64,000 nucleotides of DNA, taken from an uncultured Gammaproteobacteria bacterium. Its GTDB lineage: Bacteria > Pseudomonadota > Gammaproteobacteria > Pseudomonadales > Pseudohongiellaceae. Position 1 is the first letter of the stretch. Each line of letters begins with the position of its first letter. Positions 63,957 to 64,000 of the stretch are shown in pieces. The stretch covers positions 240,448 through 304,447 of the forward strand of contig CAJXUA010000002.1 in assembly GCA_913060695.1 (NCBI GenBank), written 5' to 3'. A model generated the notes under the pieces. That model was not told the origin of the DNA. It saw only the letters and a program-made list of their open reading frames with translations, and searched no databases. A program made the position numbers and the translations under genes.

Positions 63957-64000
63957 CTGTCTCTTATACACATCTGACGCTGCCGACGATCTACTCTGTG
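63957..64000. other. Nextera sequencing adapter and index, not genomic
   Basis: 63957-63975 (CTGTCTCTTATACACATCT) is the Tn5 mosaic end; bases to 63989 complete the Nextera read-1 adapter in reverse complement. Then TCTACTCT (63990-63997) is the reverse complement of index AGAGTAGA (i5 N504) and GTG begins the flow-cell arm. Untrimmed read-through marks a contig end. Confidence 0.97.

Noticed and set aside
63957..63975. Tn5 mosaic end as a real transposon boundary
   Set aside because: It is followed by the rest of the Nextera adapter and an index, so it comes from library preparation.

Overview
The window reads as chromosomal DNA of a free-living, aerobic, probably aquatic gammaproteobacterium. 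This is inferred from the gene set: outer-membrane phospholipase A, a PA2778/PA2779-type gene pair, two large TonB-dependent receptors, two DUF5916 outer-membrane-type proteins, gltBD, ahpCF, and a Pseudomonas-like REP doublet. Genus cannot be set from the sequence alone. Gene density is high, coding runs on both strands, and several long operons have ATGA or TAATG junctions. I see no tRNA, rRNA, CRISPR array, prophage or intact insertion sequence. The left edge cuts through a membrane-bound AraC-type regulator. The right edge is not genomic: the last 44 bases are an Illumina Nextera adapter with part of an index read, so the assembly ends at about 63956.

Layout. 1-5.9 kb: truncated AraC regulator, divergent pldA, PA2778/PA2779 pair, MscS channel, exported amidohydrolase. 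5.9-6.0 kb: REP doublet. 6.0-12.9 kb: copper and PQQ oxidoreductase cluster. On the minus strand are a small anchored protein, a two-domain multicopper oxidase, a solo cupredoxin and an FG-GAP lipoprotein; divergently, a diheme cytochrome c is coupled to a PQQ alcohol dehydrogenase with a lanthanide-type Asp-X-Asp site. 13-15.2 kb: ahpC-ahpF. 15.6-21.7 kb: TonB receptor, DUF1840 protein, DUF5916 protein. 21.9-28.8 kb: a tightly packed minus-strand block beginning with a phosphonate/phosphite-type ABC importer (phnD-phnC-phnE-phnE) and continuing into a 2OG-Fe(II) oxygenase-like protein, a small helical protein, an ABM-fold monooxygenase and an SLC13-type permease.

28.9-41.2 kb: DoxX-like and pirin pair, DEAD-box RNA helicase with a lysine-rich repeat tail, glycerophosphodiesterase, a second DUF5916 protein, a small membrane protein, and an M1-M28-PDZ double peptidase coupled to a TolB-like propeller lipoprotein. 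41.2-44.3 kb: second TonB receptor. 44.7-50.1 kb: periplasmic molybdenum hydroxylase (Tat-exported 2Fe-2S subunit, Moco subunit, FAD/4Fe-4S subunit) with a membrane cytochrome b and a small helical protein. 50.5-56.6 kb: gltB-gltD. 56.7-59.2 kb: NatAB-like ABC exporter. 59.3-63.6 kb: AI-2E family protein and two overlapping membrane histidine kinases, the second with a decayed ATPase domain. 63.6-63.9 kb: cupin.

Common themes are periplasmic oxidation of organic substrates feeding electrons to the respiratory chain (PQQ enzyme with cytochrome c, copper proteins, molybdenum hydroxylase with cytochrome b), scavenging of peptides, phosphodiesters and reduced-phosphorus compounds, and nitrogen assimilation by glutamate synthase. 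The most unusual parts are the copper/PQQ cluster, the extended phn-like block, and the paired histidine kinases with complementary domain quality.
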